A stretch of DNA of 43,737 nucleotides. Source: Lachnoclostridium sp. An181. GTDB lineage: Bacteria; Bacillota; Clostridia; Lachnospirales; Lachnospiraceae. A program made the translations under genes and the position numbers. Within the stretch, counting starts at the first letter, position 1. The number at the start of each line of letters is the position of its first letter. Below are positions 18,501 to 27,471 of this stretch, one piece after another. The notes under the pieces were generated by a model, which was not told the DNA's origin, did no database searches, and saw nothing but the letters and a program-made list of their open reading frames with translations. The stretch spans positions 1 through 43,737 of the forward strand of contig NZ_NFKJ01000018.1 of the NCBI RefSeq assembly GCF_002160325.1. Reading direction: 5' to 3'.

Positions 18501-21089
18501 GGTGTGACAGAGATCCGTTTCCTTGATTTCACAGTGGATGGAGTTCAGGTGCCATTTGCAGAAGAAGCAGTACTTCCGGAAGTTTCTTCCGTGGAAACCA
18601 CTTATGATGCAGATACCAATACACTTTCTGCACAGTATGATACAACCGGAGAAAACAAAGACTATGATCTGGTACGCTGGATGATGGCAGATGAGGAAAA
18701 CGGAGAATATGTTCTTGTAGAAGGTATGAAAGGAAATCCTGTGGAAGTTCCTTATGAACTCTCCGGCAAATACTTTAAACCAGTGGTAATTCCTGGATTA
18801 TCCAATGGATCTTTTTCAGATCCTGTTCTGGCAGATAACGCGGTGATGGCAGAAACAAGTGCTGCGCAAGATCTGAAATCTGCAAATGCAAGACTGGTGA
18901 GCGTGGAAAGCAGACTGAATTTCGGCGAATTCCAGACATCTGATTACTATTATGCAGTCAGCGCACCAGATGCTGATACTGTTTCCCTGGCATTTGTTCC
19001 GGAAGAAGGCGCAGATGTGCAGGTGAGACAAAATGGAACCGTGTTGGATCAGACAGAGGATAACAGCTATGAGATTGATCTTCGTGCAGGCATCAATGCA
19101 CTGGAAGTGTTTGTGACAGCAGAAGATGGAGTGACACAGTGTGTATATCGTTTTGTTGTTCTTCGCAACACAGTATCTGATATCCAAGTAGAAGATATCC
19201 AGATCAATGGAGCATCTTTGGAAGGATTTGACCCATCTGCCCATGAATATACACATTTCCTGGATGATGCAGATGCAAAAACAGCAGAAGTGATTGTGAC
19301 ATCTAACGGTAAGACAGCAATCGCTGCAAACGGACAGCGCACAGAAGGAAATAAGGCAGAAGTAGAACTTCTTGAAAACAGCACAGATATCAGTGTTGCA
19401 GTCCATGCAGCAGACGGCGCATTGACAGAATACTATGTGATCCATGTACAGAAACCAGATGATACGAATGCAGATCTGGCAGGTGCAGAGGCAGGAAAAT
19501 TTGTTTCTCTGGATACAGACTTTACTTCCCAGACAACAGAGTATACAGGAAAAGTGTTCGCTGAGGATGTGCCATTTACATTTACAGCAGAAGAAAAGGG
19601 CGCTGATATTACATTGGTTGTAGATGGAGAAGAAGTGGCATCCGGCAAGGGCAGCCTGGAACAGAGCGTTCATTTCTACAAAGGAGAAAATGTTGTGAAA
19701 GCAGTGGTTTCTTCTGTGGATGGAAAGAATGAGAAAACATACACATTCACATTAGAGGCTCCGGAAGTGATTTATCTCTCCGACTTTGCATATGATGCAG
19801 ACAAAACTTACTGGGGAAATGATCCTCAAAATAAGATTCGATATGACAGAAGTACAGATAACAACAGCATCACGCTGCTGGAAGAAGATGGAAGTGTCCG
19901 CACCTTTGAAAGAGGAATCGGATCTCATGCAACAACAGATATTTATTTCAACATCGAAGGCATGGCTGTAGATACGTTCTCTACATATTTTGGAATTGAC
20001 CAGGAAGCAGCAGTGAAAAATGAATCCAGTGTTCGTTTTGCATTCTACAAAGATGCAGAAGAAATCGCATATGATGGACAGGAAAATGAAATGCTGGTAG
20101 ATACTCCGATGAAAGCAATCTCCTTCTCTGTACAGGGAGCGAAAGAATTAAGACTCTTTGCAGATGCGGGAGCACAACAGTGGAGCGATCATGTTTCCTA
20201 TGGAGATGCAAAATTCACAACAACATTTGAAGAAAAACCGCAGACAGAACCAGAAGAGCTTTCCACAAAAGTTTTGGAATATGCACTGGAACTTGCAGCC
20301 GGCGCTGACACAGAAGGTGTGATTTCCTCTGTATTAGACAGATTCAACGCAGCAGTGAAAAATGGTCAGAATATCCTTGACAGAGTCAATGCAGGAGATA
20401 CCACAGTGACTCAGGAAATGATCGACCAGAGCTGGAAAGAAATCATCACTATGATGCAGTACTTATCCTTCAAAGCAGCAGATAAGGCAGATCTTCAGAA
20501 AGTGATCAAAGCAGCAGAGGCAATTGACACAGGACTCTATCTTGAGGAGAGCCTGGAGGGATTTGCAGATGCACTTGCAAAAGCAAAAGAAATCTATGGA
20601 GAAGAGCTGGCATCTCAGGATGAAGTGAACACAGCATGGCAAAATCTTCTCAAAGAGATGAGTGAATTAAGACTCAAACCAAATAAAGATCTTCTGGGAG
20701 CATTGATCCAAAGCGCATCCGCACTGGATGAAAGTGCATACGATGCAGAAAGTTTTGGCATTATGCGAACAGCGCTTGCAGCAGCAAAGGCGGTATATGC
20801 AGATGATGCGGCAACTGAAGAAACAGTAGGAACAGCAGTTGCAGATCTTCAGCGTGCAATGGACAACCTGGTGGCAGCAGCAGTGCCGGCAGGAGATACA
20901 GACAAAGCAGCAGAAGACGTTGTGGCGAATGCAGCAGGCGGTACAGATACGAAAACGAAAGCAACAAACAGCGTTAAGAAAGTATCAGCAGAAAAATCAG
21001 CAAAAACAGGAGATACGGCAAATCTTGCAGGACTTTTCGTATTATCTATGATTTCAGCGGCAGCTTTGGTTGTGCGGAAAAAGAAATAA
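15507..21089 (+). CDS. Wall-anchored GH110 alpha-1,3-galactosidase with NPCBM/CBM51
   Basis: An 1860-residue exported enzyme predicted to remove terminal alpha-1,3-linked galactose, as in blood-group-B antigens on mucin. After a signal peptide (about 1-34), residues about 40-590 form a right-handed beta-helix with GH110 hallmarks: ENVTFEDFSVDF and H358-D359-D360-P (AHDDPINIHGT), the Asp pair being candidate catalytic residues. Then come a BIG2-type Ig domain (about 600-735), a second Ig-like stretch, a concanavalin/DUF1349-like domain (about 835-1015), three cadherin-like beta-sandwich repeats (about 1127-1420), an NPCBM/CBM51-type domain (about 1422-1575, with FERGIGSHA) and a helical FIVAR-type module (about 1585-1780). 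The end has SAKTGDT, a hydrophobic stretch and VRKKK, a sorting signal. CBM51 members bind galactose and blood-group antigens, which fits. GH110 assignment is by motif, not a search. Confidence 0.88.
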   Translation: MKGKKALSCILAAALVGSSFTPWSVTGTLETQAADEDATVIDVTDFGADPGGAKDSAKAIIAALDEAAEIQKENPKEEIVIDFPTGEYQIYPDKAEERELYVSNTVGADQNFKNKKIGILVEDLNNITIDGNGSDFVFHGKMTTFASIRSENVTFEDFSVDFAVPTAVDITVEETEGNTATVYIPECYDYSVENNNIYWYSDKSPYTDEYYWTGSNIFPNNYPQSIDLETGITTRSNELFNNRTSIEDLGNHRVKFTYSSKPGSVKTGMCYQMRPTDRDTPGTFFWLSKDVVMNNLDIQYLHGFGMVGQTSENLTLNDVDFKAPENTGRTTASYADFVQMSGCKGLIDIQDCYFANAHDDPINIHGTFQQVVDISEDRREVTVRYIHNQTAGFPSFAAGDEVEFTRQSNMLPVEGSVRTVEEVISGPTGDSSEGINLTDTVIRFTEPIPEEVVAGQYVAENITYTPSVHIKGNTFTQIPTRGVLVTTRRPVVIEDNIFEGMSMAAIYISCDAQSWYESGRVEDVLIRNNTFYRCGGNGTIFVEPTNPTVSTDSTVHKNIRILDNTFYQSGNRTVDAKSVDGITISGNKIYRFNPDVELNLSAKENELSVGQTMKLDVQAQADTLGADLYGFNGCKNVVIENNSYDNGLKMNVSISNMQNSDVQIGESEGILIGNGQMTAAVGDIHYESSNPDVAEVSYDGMVTAVSKGTADITAYSVMNGRKYVSNVQTITVGEEGDTIYPESISLTSDGDVPDGVGSTMQFTASVLPENVTDPSLTYSVTDAKTGESTNAAQITQDGLLTAKAGGVVEVKAAASNGMTASKIIVIKEAGIVLSDAYEILKPVDGKWRLNEEDGSLSIWPTGVSEWATGNGATNIFLTDVPNADEVSITVRMDGKTRNGYEEGGIVFYKDSDNYTAIQRKHAGGNPNINVSTETAGSPSEAGTSDISEETVYFRLDKSGNEIKGYYSVDGQDWQLVRTVENTGLGDDFKAGILCTCGGGVTEIRFLDFTVDGVQVPFAEEAVLPEVSSVETTYDADTNTLSAQYDTTGENKDYDLVRWMMADEENGEYVLVEGMKGNPVEVPYELSGKYFKPVVIPGLSNGSFSDPVLADNAVMAETSAAQDLKSANARLVSVESRLNFGEFQTSDYYYAVSAPDADTVSLAFVPEEGADVQVRQNGTVLDQTEDNSYEIDLRAGINALEVFVTAEDGVTQCVYRFVVLRNTVSDIQVEDIQINGASLEGFDPSAHEYTHFLDDADAKTAEVIVTSNGKTAIAANGQRTEGNKAEVELLENSTDISVAVHAADGALTEYYVIHVQKPDDTNADLAGAEAGKFVSLDTDFTSQTTEYTGKVFAEDVPFTFTAEEKGADITLVVDGEEVASGKGSLEQSVHFYKGENVVKAVVSSVDGKNEKTYTFTLEAPEVIYLSDFAYDADKTYWGNDPQNKIRYDRSTDNNSITLLEEDGSVRTFERGIGSHATTDIYFNIEGMAVDTFSTYFGIDQEAAVKNESSVRFAFYKDAEEIAYDGQENEMLVDTPMKAISFSVQGAKELRLFADAGAQQWSDHVSYGDAKFTTTFEEKPQTEPEELSTKVLEYALELAAGADTEGVISSVLDRFNAAVKNGQNILDRVNAGDTTVTQEMIDQSWKEIITMMQYLSFKAADKADLQKVIKAAEAIDTGLYLEESLEGFADALAKAKEIYGEELASQDEVNTAWQNLLKEMSELRLKPNKDLLGALIQSASALDESAYDAESFGIMRTALAAAKAVYADDAATEETVGTAVADLQRAMDNLVAAAVPAGDTDKAAEDVVANAAGGTDTKTKATNSVKKVSAEKSAKTGDTANLAGLFVLSMISAAALVVRKKK

Positions 21090-21099
21090 AATAAAATGT

Positions 21100-21130
21100 G
21101 CGGGTGGAATGTTGATTCTGCCCGCTATTT
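21100..21130 (+). terminator. Intrinsic terminator of the GH110 gene
   Basis: GCGGG/CCCGC stem with inner GAAT/ATTC pairs around a GTTG loop, then TATTTTT. The remaining 200 nt before the next gene are extremely AT-rich with no clear promoter pair, though GH95 must have its own if this terminator works. Confidence 0.7.
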
Positions 21131-21330
21131 TTGTGTGCACATATAGAAAAAGCGCAAAACGGACGCTAAAAATAAAGAAAATATATGCAAATATATAAAA
21201 AATAAAAACTATAAGTTTTTTGATATACAAAAGAGATGAAAAATATACAAAAAATAAACAAAAATACAAATAAGAAAAAAGGTTTTTTATATAAAATAGT
21301 ATAGAAAGAATTTATAAAGGAGGGAAAAAC

Positions 21331-24300
21331 GTGAAAAAGAAAAAACTGGCAAAGCAAGCGGCAGCGGCAGCCCTGTCCGTTGCTGTGGCAGCGTCCCTGA
21401 TGCCGTTCGATATGTTAAAGACACAGGCCAGGGAAGAAAAATCTCAAGAGCATGCCCTGGAGATTTGGTTCGATGAGCCGACAAGTGAAGGAACACTTAC
21501 GCCGGGCATGGCAGGAGCTTTTGGAACAACGGAAGAAGACAATATCTGGCAGCAGCTCACACTTCCGATCGGAAACGGTTCCATCGGCGCCAACATTTAC
21601 GGGGATGTGCAGGAGGAGCGTCTGACATTCAATGAAAAGACATTGTGGAATGGAGGACCATCCACATCAAGACCGGACTACAATGGCGGAAACATTGCGA
21701 CCTCAAACGGTGAGGCTATGTCGGATATTTTTAAGCAGATCCAGCAGTGTTACCGGGAAGGAAAGGATGATGAGGCAGCGAATCTTGCAAACAGGCTTGT
21801 AGGCTCAAGCGATGGATATGGAGCTTATCAGTCCTGGGGAGACATTTATCTGGACTTTGGATTCCAAGATGGGGATTACACATCCTATGAACGTGCGCTT
21901 GATCTGAAAAATGCGGTCAGCACCGTGGATTTTGAAAAGGATGGGACAGAATATCACAGAGAATATTTTGTCAGCTATCCGGATCAAGTAATGGCAATGA
22001 AACTGACTGCAAAAGGCGATGACAAGATGAACGTGAATATCAGCTTTCCTGTGGACAATGCAGAAGGTGTGACAGACCGGAATCTTGGAAAAGATGCAGA
22101 AGTTCTGGTAACAGACAATCAGCTGACTGTTTCCGGACAGATGCAGGATAATCAGATGTTGTTCAATGGACAGCTCGTGGTTGCGGACGCAAAAGGCGGT
22201 ACTGTAGAGCCGGGCGCGGACAAGGAATCTTTGGATGTCAAAGGTGCAGAGGAGATTGTCATCTATGTGGCGGCAGACACGAACTATGATGATGTATATC
22301 CTGACTATCGCACAGAGGATACAGAGGAAACTTTGGATGCAAGAGTAAAGAGCTTTGTAGACAATGCAGTGGAAAAAGGATATGACAGTGTAAAAGAATC
22401 CCACGAGGCAGACTACAAAGAAATTTTTGACCGTGTGTCTTTGGACTTAGGGCAGGGGACAAGTGTCCCGGAACAGCCGACGGATGAACTTTTGAGTGAT
22501 TATAAGACTGACGCGGCCAAAGCGGAAGATGCACGATCATTGGAAACATTACTGTTCCAGTATGGTCGTTATCTGACGATCGCATCCTCCAGAGACGGCG
22601 ACCTTCCGAGTAACCTGCAGGGAATCTGGCAGAACCGTGTAGGAGATGCCAACCGTGTACCTTGGGGATCTGACTATCATATGAATGTCAATCTTCAGAT
22701 GAACTACTGGCCTACATATTCCACAAATATGCTTGAATGTGCAACTCCGCTCATTGATTATATCAATGCACTCAGAGAGCCAGGAGAAGTCACAGCACAG
22801 ACGTATTTTGGTGTGGAAGAAGGACAAGGTTTCACCGCCCACACACAGAACACGCCGTTTGGATGGACATGCCCTGGATGGAGTTTCAGCTGGGGATGGT
22901 CACCGGCAGCGCTGCCGTGGATTTTACAGAATTGTTATGAATATTATGAGTACAGTGGTGACGAAGAGTATTTAAGAGAGAACATTTACCCGCTTTTGAA
23001 AGAGAGTGCACTTTTGTATGACAACATTCTCATGGAAAAGGATGGACGTCTTGTATCCGCACCAGCATACTCACCGGAACATGGCCCGATCACAGCAGGA
23101 AATACATACGAACAATCCCTGATCTGGCAGCTCTATGAGGACACCATTCATGCAGCGGAAGTGCTTGGCGTGGATGCGGACAAAGTGGCAGAGTGGAAAG
23201 AGACACAAAGCAAATTAAAACCAATTGAGATCGGTGACAGCGGACAGATCAAAGAATGGTACACAGAGACAACGCTTGGCAGCATTGGAGAGAGAGGACA
23301 CCGTCATATGTCCCATCTTCTCGGACTGTTCCCGGGAGATCTGATCAGTGTGGACAATGCCGAGTATATGGACGCAGCAATCGTATCTTTGAAAGACAGA
23401 GGATATGAATCCACAGGATGGGGAATCGGTCAGAGGATCAACGCCTGGGCAAGAACAGGTCTTGGCGATGATGCTTACAGGTGTATCCAATCTTTGTTTA
23501 AAAACGGTATTTATCCAAACCTTTGGGACGGACATGCACCGTACCAGATTGACGGAAACTTTGGTTATACATCCGGCGTGGCAGAAATGCTGATGCAGAG
23601 CAACATGGGATACATCAATATTCTGCCATCTCTTCCACAGGAGTGGTCAGATGGACATGTGTCCGGACTGGTGGCAAGAGGAAACTTTGAAGTAGACATT
23701 GACTGGGAAAATATGACACCGTATCAGGTGGAGATCACATCCAGAAACGGTGGAGAGGCAGTCGTACAGGCAGATGGACTTTCTCTTGCAACTGTGACGG
23801 ACGAGGACGGAAACCCGGTATCCTATCAGGCAGTGAGCGAAGATCGGATTTCCTTTGACACAGAAAAAGGAAAGACATACCGCATCACAAACATTCCAGG
23901 AGGAGAAACTACACTGGAAGCAGTGGAGAATGTAAAAGCAGCCAGAACCAGCGCAGATGAAGTGGAAGTAAGCTGGGATGCCCTGGACGATGCAGATGTA
24001 TCCTATACAGTATACCGCCAGATAGATGATGGTGATGTACAGGTGATTGCAAAGGATATAAAGGATGCATCCTTCACAGACAAAGCTGCTGAGGAAGTAC
24101 TTGGAACATTGAAATATCAGGTGCAGGCAGTAAAGACAACAGAAGAAGATGTGATGTCAGGAGAGATCTCCGCACAAGTGCTTGTGCGCGAAGTGATCCA
24201 CCAGAACGGACTGATTGATGACAGAAACAGTGCGATCGCTTATGAAGGCGGATTTGGCCAGTACGGAGAGAGTGGACTTCACGATGGGACAAGTACATTT

Positions 24301-27300
24301 ATCGAACAGCCAGCAGGCGGAGAAACGATTGCAATGACATTTGAAGGAACAGGCATCGACGTTTATGCAACAGCAGGTCCTGACCGTGGAATGATGGATG
24401 TCTATATTGACGGAGAAAAGCATGGTATTGCGGACAGCTATCGTTCTTCAAAACAGAATTTCTCCAAGATTTATGAGGTGAGCGGACTTACACAAGGCAT
24501 TCACACCATTGTCCTGGAACTTACAAACACAAAGAACGATCAATCTTCCAAGACAAAGATCGAGTTCGATGCATTTGACGTGGAAAATGAAAATGCGGTT
24601 GTAAACAAAGTGACCGTATCCGGCAAAGGCGGTGTGACAACACTGGCAGTGCCGAACAGCACCTGGCAGATGACTGCGGATGTGGACACGAAAAATGCAA
24701 ACAAAGATGTGACATGGAGCGTTGACAATGACGAACTGGCAACCATTGATGAGAACGGACTTCTTAATATCAAAGATAAGCCAGGTGTTGTCACAGTAAG
24801 CGCAGTATCTGCGCTGGACGAAGAAGTAAAAGGCTCTGTGGAAATGGTGATTGATATTCCAACAGATGATGTGGTCCTGGATAGCGGCACGATCACAGAA
24901 TGCAATATTCCAGGCAGCCAGAATAATGGAGGAGGAACCCTCAACACGGACAACATGACATGGAACGGCAGTGGATGGAGCACCTGGGGAGGAGAAACCG
25001 GACATCTGAGAGATGATAAAGTGGACGGCACTCACGAAGGCGATTCCATGACCTTTACTTTCACAGGAGTGAAACTGGAAATCTACGGTGCCATGAACAG
25101 TACGTTCTCCAAATTCGGAGTATCCATTGACGGACAGGAGTACGAAGATGTGGATGTATCCACAAAACAGGATGAGAAGAACACATTGCTTGTATCCTAT
25201 GATGGACTTACAAATGACGAACACACTGTGACGATCACAGTGAAGAGTCTTAACGGAAAGACAAAGGTTGCTCTGGATTACTTTAAAGTATACAAACCAC
25301 TTCAAAGCGGAGCAGATGTGACAACAATTGTGGAAGATTCTGTGAACGGACAGAAGAATCCGGAAATTGAATACACAGGTTCCTGGTCACCTTGGAGCGG
25401 CGGAGAAAACCACCACGGCGGATATAAGACAGAGTCCAGCACAGCCGGAGACAGCGTGACATATCGTTTCTATGGAACAGCAATTGATGTGTACGCACCG
25501 ACCAATCCTTCCACAAGCGGTGTATTTGTGACACTGGACGGAGAGGAAAAAGAACCGGTACTCACATACAGTACAGAGGAAGAGAAAGAATACCAGAAAC
25601 ACATTGTGACATACGATGGACTGGATGCTGATAAAGAGCATGTGCTCACACTTACAGTGGCTGCACCAGGAGAGATTGAAGGAAGCGCATCTGCTACAAG
25701 AGCAAACTTTGGACTGGACTATTTTGTAGTGCACAGTGCCGGAGAGGTTGTATTCTCCGGAATCGACAAGCAAACTCTTCAGAGTGCGATCGCAGAGAAT
25801 CTGGACAAATATCCGGAACAATATGAAGAAGCAGGATATGGAGTGTTCGAGGACGCCATGATAGCAGCTGTGGATGTCATGAACAATGCAGCCGTTCTGC
25901 AGGAAGATGCAGATAAAGCAGCAGAAGAGTTAAGAGAAACAGCAGACATGCTTGTAGCGGTGGAAACACCAAAACCGGATGTAAGTGAGATGGGATTGTA
26001 TGTATCCGGTCTTGAGAGCAAGACACTGGTTCTTATCTGGAATGCAGTGGACGATGCAGTATCCTACGAAATCCTTCAGGGAGACGAAGTGATCGGAACA
26101 ACAGATGACACTAATTTCCGTGTATCTGAACTGGATCCGGATACAGAATATCAGTTCACTGTCAATGCAGTGAACCGCGCAGGCGAGAAAGCAGGAGAGT
26201 CTGTTGTGGCTCACACTGAAACATCAGCGGAAGAGTCCACACCAGAGCAGGTCAAAGATCTTGCCTTTGATAAAGAGAGCAAAACAGTGACATGGAGTGC
26301 ATCTTCAACAGAAGGTATTGTTTCCTACACTGTATGGGTCAATGCAAAGAAAGCAGCACAGATTCCGGCAGATCACACGCTTGCCTATACAATGACAGAT
26401 TTGATTGATAACGCAGTCTACACGGTTTCCGTGGCAGCTGTGGATCAGGATGGAAATGCATCCATTCCGCTTAGCATTACATTCCGCTATAAGGATGAGA
26501 CAAAACCAGCAGAGGAAATTTCCACAGCAGTTTTGGAATATGCGATCCAGCTTGCAAAAGAGGCGGATACAGAAGGCGTCATGACAGAAGTGCTTGAAAA
26601 ATTTGACGCAGCATTAAAACATGCAGAGGACATTTTAGGTAAAGTGCAGGCAGGAGATCCGTCCGTAACACAGGAGATGGTGGATGAGAGCTGGCAGAAC
26701 CTCATCAAGATCATGCAGTACTTCTCATTTAAAGAGGCGGACAAAACAGATCTTGAAAAAGTCATTGCAGCTGCAGAGAGTCTGGATCTTACCAAATATC
26801 TGGAGGAAGGACAGAAAGAATTCCTCGCATCATTGGAAACTGCAAAAGAAGTGTACGATGATGCAGGTGCAACCCAGGAAGAAGTAACCGCAGCATGGAA
26901 AGAACTTCTCCTTGCAATGTCAAACTTAAGACTGAAACCAGACAAGAGTGCTCTGAAGGCTTTGATCCATCAGGCAGAAGGACTGAACCTGGAAGAATGC
27001 GAAAAAGCAGATATTCAGATGTTTGAAGCAGCACTTGCAAAAGCACAGAGTGTATATGAAAACGAGGCGGCAACACAAGAAGAAGTGACAAAAGCCGAGG
27101 ATGAGCTGACTTTGGCGATCGGGAAAGTTCTGGCATCCGCAGCAGGAGCTGAGGACAAGAAGGACCAAGAAACAAATGCCGGAAGCAATACTTTGGCAGG
27201 TCAAGAGAAATCCGGCGCTGACACAAATAATGTGAAAGCTGCAAACCATGCGGACAATAGTGCAGCAAAACGCAGTGTCAAGACAGGAGATGCAGCCAAT

Positions 27301-27378
27301 ATAATTGGGCTGGCAGCTCTGGCATCCGCATCCGCTGCAGTCGCAGCATTTGCGCGGAGAAAACGTGTGGAAAAATAA
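21331..27378 (+). CDS. Wall-anchored GH95 alpha-1,2-L-fucosidase, multimodular
   Basis: A 2015-residue exported enzyme predicted to release alpha-1,2-linked fucose from H and related glycans by inversion. The (alpha/alpha)6 catalytic part spans about residues 45-850. Residues matching Bifidobacterium AfcA are present: the Asn pair N452/N454 (HMNVNLQMNYW), Glu583 (SPEHG) and Asp741 (QIDGNFG). Downstream are a fibronectin-III domain (about 861-951), three related galactose-binding-like beta-sandwiches (about 952-1087, 1180-1325 and 1326-1470, each with the ...TFTGxxIDVY pattern) separated once by a BIG2 domain, a FIVAR stretch, two more FnIII domains and the same helical module as the GH110 protein (about 1729-1925). 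The end carries SVKTGDA, a hydrophobic stretch and RRKRVEK. GTG start with AAAGGAGGG upstream. Signal peptide about 1-33. Confidence 0.92.
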   Translation: MKKKKLAKQAAAAALSVAVAASLMPFDMLKTQAREEKSQEHALEIWFDEPTSEGTLTPGMAGAFGTTEEDNIWQQLTLPIGNGSIGANIYGDVQEERLTFNEKTLWNGGPSTSRPDYNGGNIATSNGEAMSDIFKQIQQCYREGKDDEAANLANRLVGSSDGYGAYQSWGDIYLDFGFQDGDYTSYERALDLKNAVSTVDFEKDGTEYHREYFVSYPDQVMAMKLTAKGDDKMNVNISFPVDNAEGVTDRNLGKDAEVLVTDNQLTVSGQMQDNQMLFNGQLVVADAKGGTVEPGADKESLDVKGAEEIVIYVAADTNYDDVYPDYRTEDTEETLDARVKSFVDNAVEKGYDSVKESHEADYKEIFDRVSLDLGQGTSVPEQPTDELLSDYKTDAAKAEDARSLETLLFQYGRYLTIASSRDGDLPSNLQGIWQNRVGDANRVPWGSDYHMNVNLQMNYWPTYSTNMLECATPLIDYINALREPGEVTAQTYFGVEEGQGFTAHTQNTPFGWTCPGWSFSWGWSPAALPWILQNCYEYYEYSGDEEYLRENIYPLLKESALLYDNILMEKDGRLVSAPAYSPEHGPITAGNTYEQSLIWQLYEDTIHAAEVLGVDADKVAEWKETQSKLKPIEIGDSGQIKEWYTETTLGSIGERGHRHMSHLLGLFPGDLISVDNAEYMDAAIVSLKDRGYESTGWGIGQRINAWARTGLGDDAYRCIQSLFKNGIYPNLWDGHAPYQIDGNFGYTSGVAEMLMQSNMGYINILPSLPQEWSDGHVSGLVARGNFEVDIDWENMTPYQVEITSRNGGEAVVQADGLSLATVTDEDGNPVSYQAVSEDRISFDTEKGKTYRITNIPGGETTLEAVENVKAARTSADEVEVSWDALDDADVSYTVYRQIDDGDVQVIAKDIKDASFTDKAAEEVLGTLKYQVQAVKTTEEDVMSGEISAQVLVREVIHQNGLIDDRNSAIAYEGGFGQYGESGLHDGTSTFIEQPAGGETIAMTFEGTGIDVYATAGPDRGMMDVYIDGEKHGIADSYRSSKQNFSKIYEVSGLTQGIHTIVLELTNTKNDQSSKTKIEFDAFDVENENAVVNKVTVSGKGGVTTLAVPNSTWQMTADVDTKNANKDVTWSVDNDELATIDENGLLNIKDKPGVVTVSAVSALDEEVKGSVEMVIDIPTDDVVLDSGTITECNIPGSQNNGGGTLNTDNMTWNGSGWSTWGGETGHLRDDKVDGTHEGDSMTFTFTGVKLEIYGAMNSTFSKFGVSIDGQEYEDVDVSTKQDEKNTLLVSYDGLTNDEHTVTITVKSLNGKTKVALDYFKVYKPLQSGADVTTIVEDSVNGQKNPEIEYTGSWSPWSGGENHHGGYKTESSTAGDSVTYRFYGTAIDVYAPTNPSTSGVFVTLDGEEKEPVLTYSTEEEKEYQKHIVTYDGLDADKEHVLTLTVAAPGEIEGSASATRANFGLDYFVVHSAGEVVFSGIDKQTLQSAIAENLDKYPEQYEEAGYGVFEDAMIAAVDVMNNAAVLQEDADKAAEELRETADMLVAVETPKPDVSEMGLYVSGLESKTLVLIWNAVDDAVSYEILQGDEVIGTTDDTNFRVSELDPDTEYQFTVNAVNRAGEKAGESVVAHTETSAEESTPEQVKDLAFDKESKTVTWSASSTEGIVSYTVWVNAKKAAQIPADHTLAYTMTDLIDNAVYTVSVAAVDQDGNASIPLSITFRYKDETKPAEEISTAVLEYAIQLAKEADTEGVMTEVLEKFDAALKHAEDILGKVQAGDPSVTQEMVDESWQNLIKIMQYFSFKEADKTDLEKVIAAAESLDLTKYLEEGQKEFLASLETAKEVYDDAGATQEEVTAAWKELLLAMSNLRLKPDKSALKALIHQAEGLNLEECEKADIQMFEAALAKAQSVYENEAATQEEVTKAEDELTLAIGKVLASAAGAEDKKDQETNAGSNTLAGQEKSGADTNNVKAANHADNSAAKRSVKTGDAANIIGLAALASASAAVAAFARRKRVEK

Positions 27379-27424
27379 AAAATTGTTTATATAGGGAATA
27401 AGGGAATCAGAGTAATATAAAAAT

Positions 27425-27470
27425 GCCCCTTTCCGGAAAGTCATTGGGCTAACCGGGGAGGGGCGTTCTT
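27425..27470. terminator. Terminator between GH95 and the convergent ferredoxin gene
   Basis: GCCCCTTTCCGG (27425-27436) pairs with CCGGGGAGGGGC (27453-27464, two G-T pairs), followed by a T run on the plus strand. It separates convergent genes and may serve both. Confidence 0.75.
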
Positions 27471-27471
27471 T

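Noticed and set aside
18816-19673. Long opposite-strand open frame of 285 codons within the GH110 gene, rich in Cys and His
   Set aside because: It is the antisense of a well-supported coding region; Cys/Ile/His-rich composition is typical of reversed coding strand, and there is no ribosome site.
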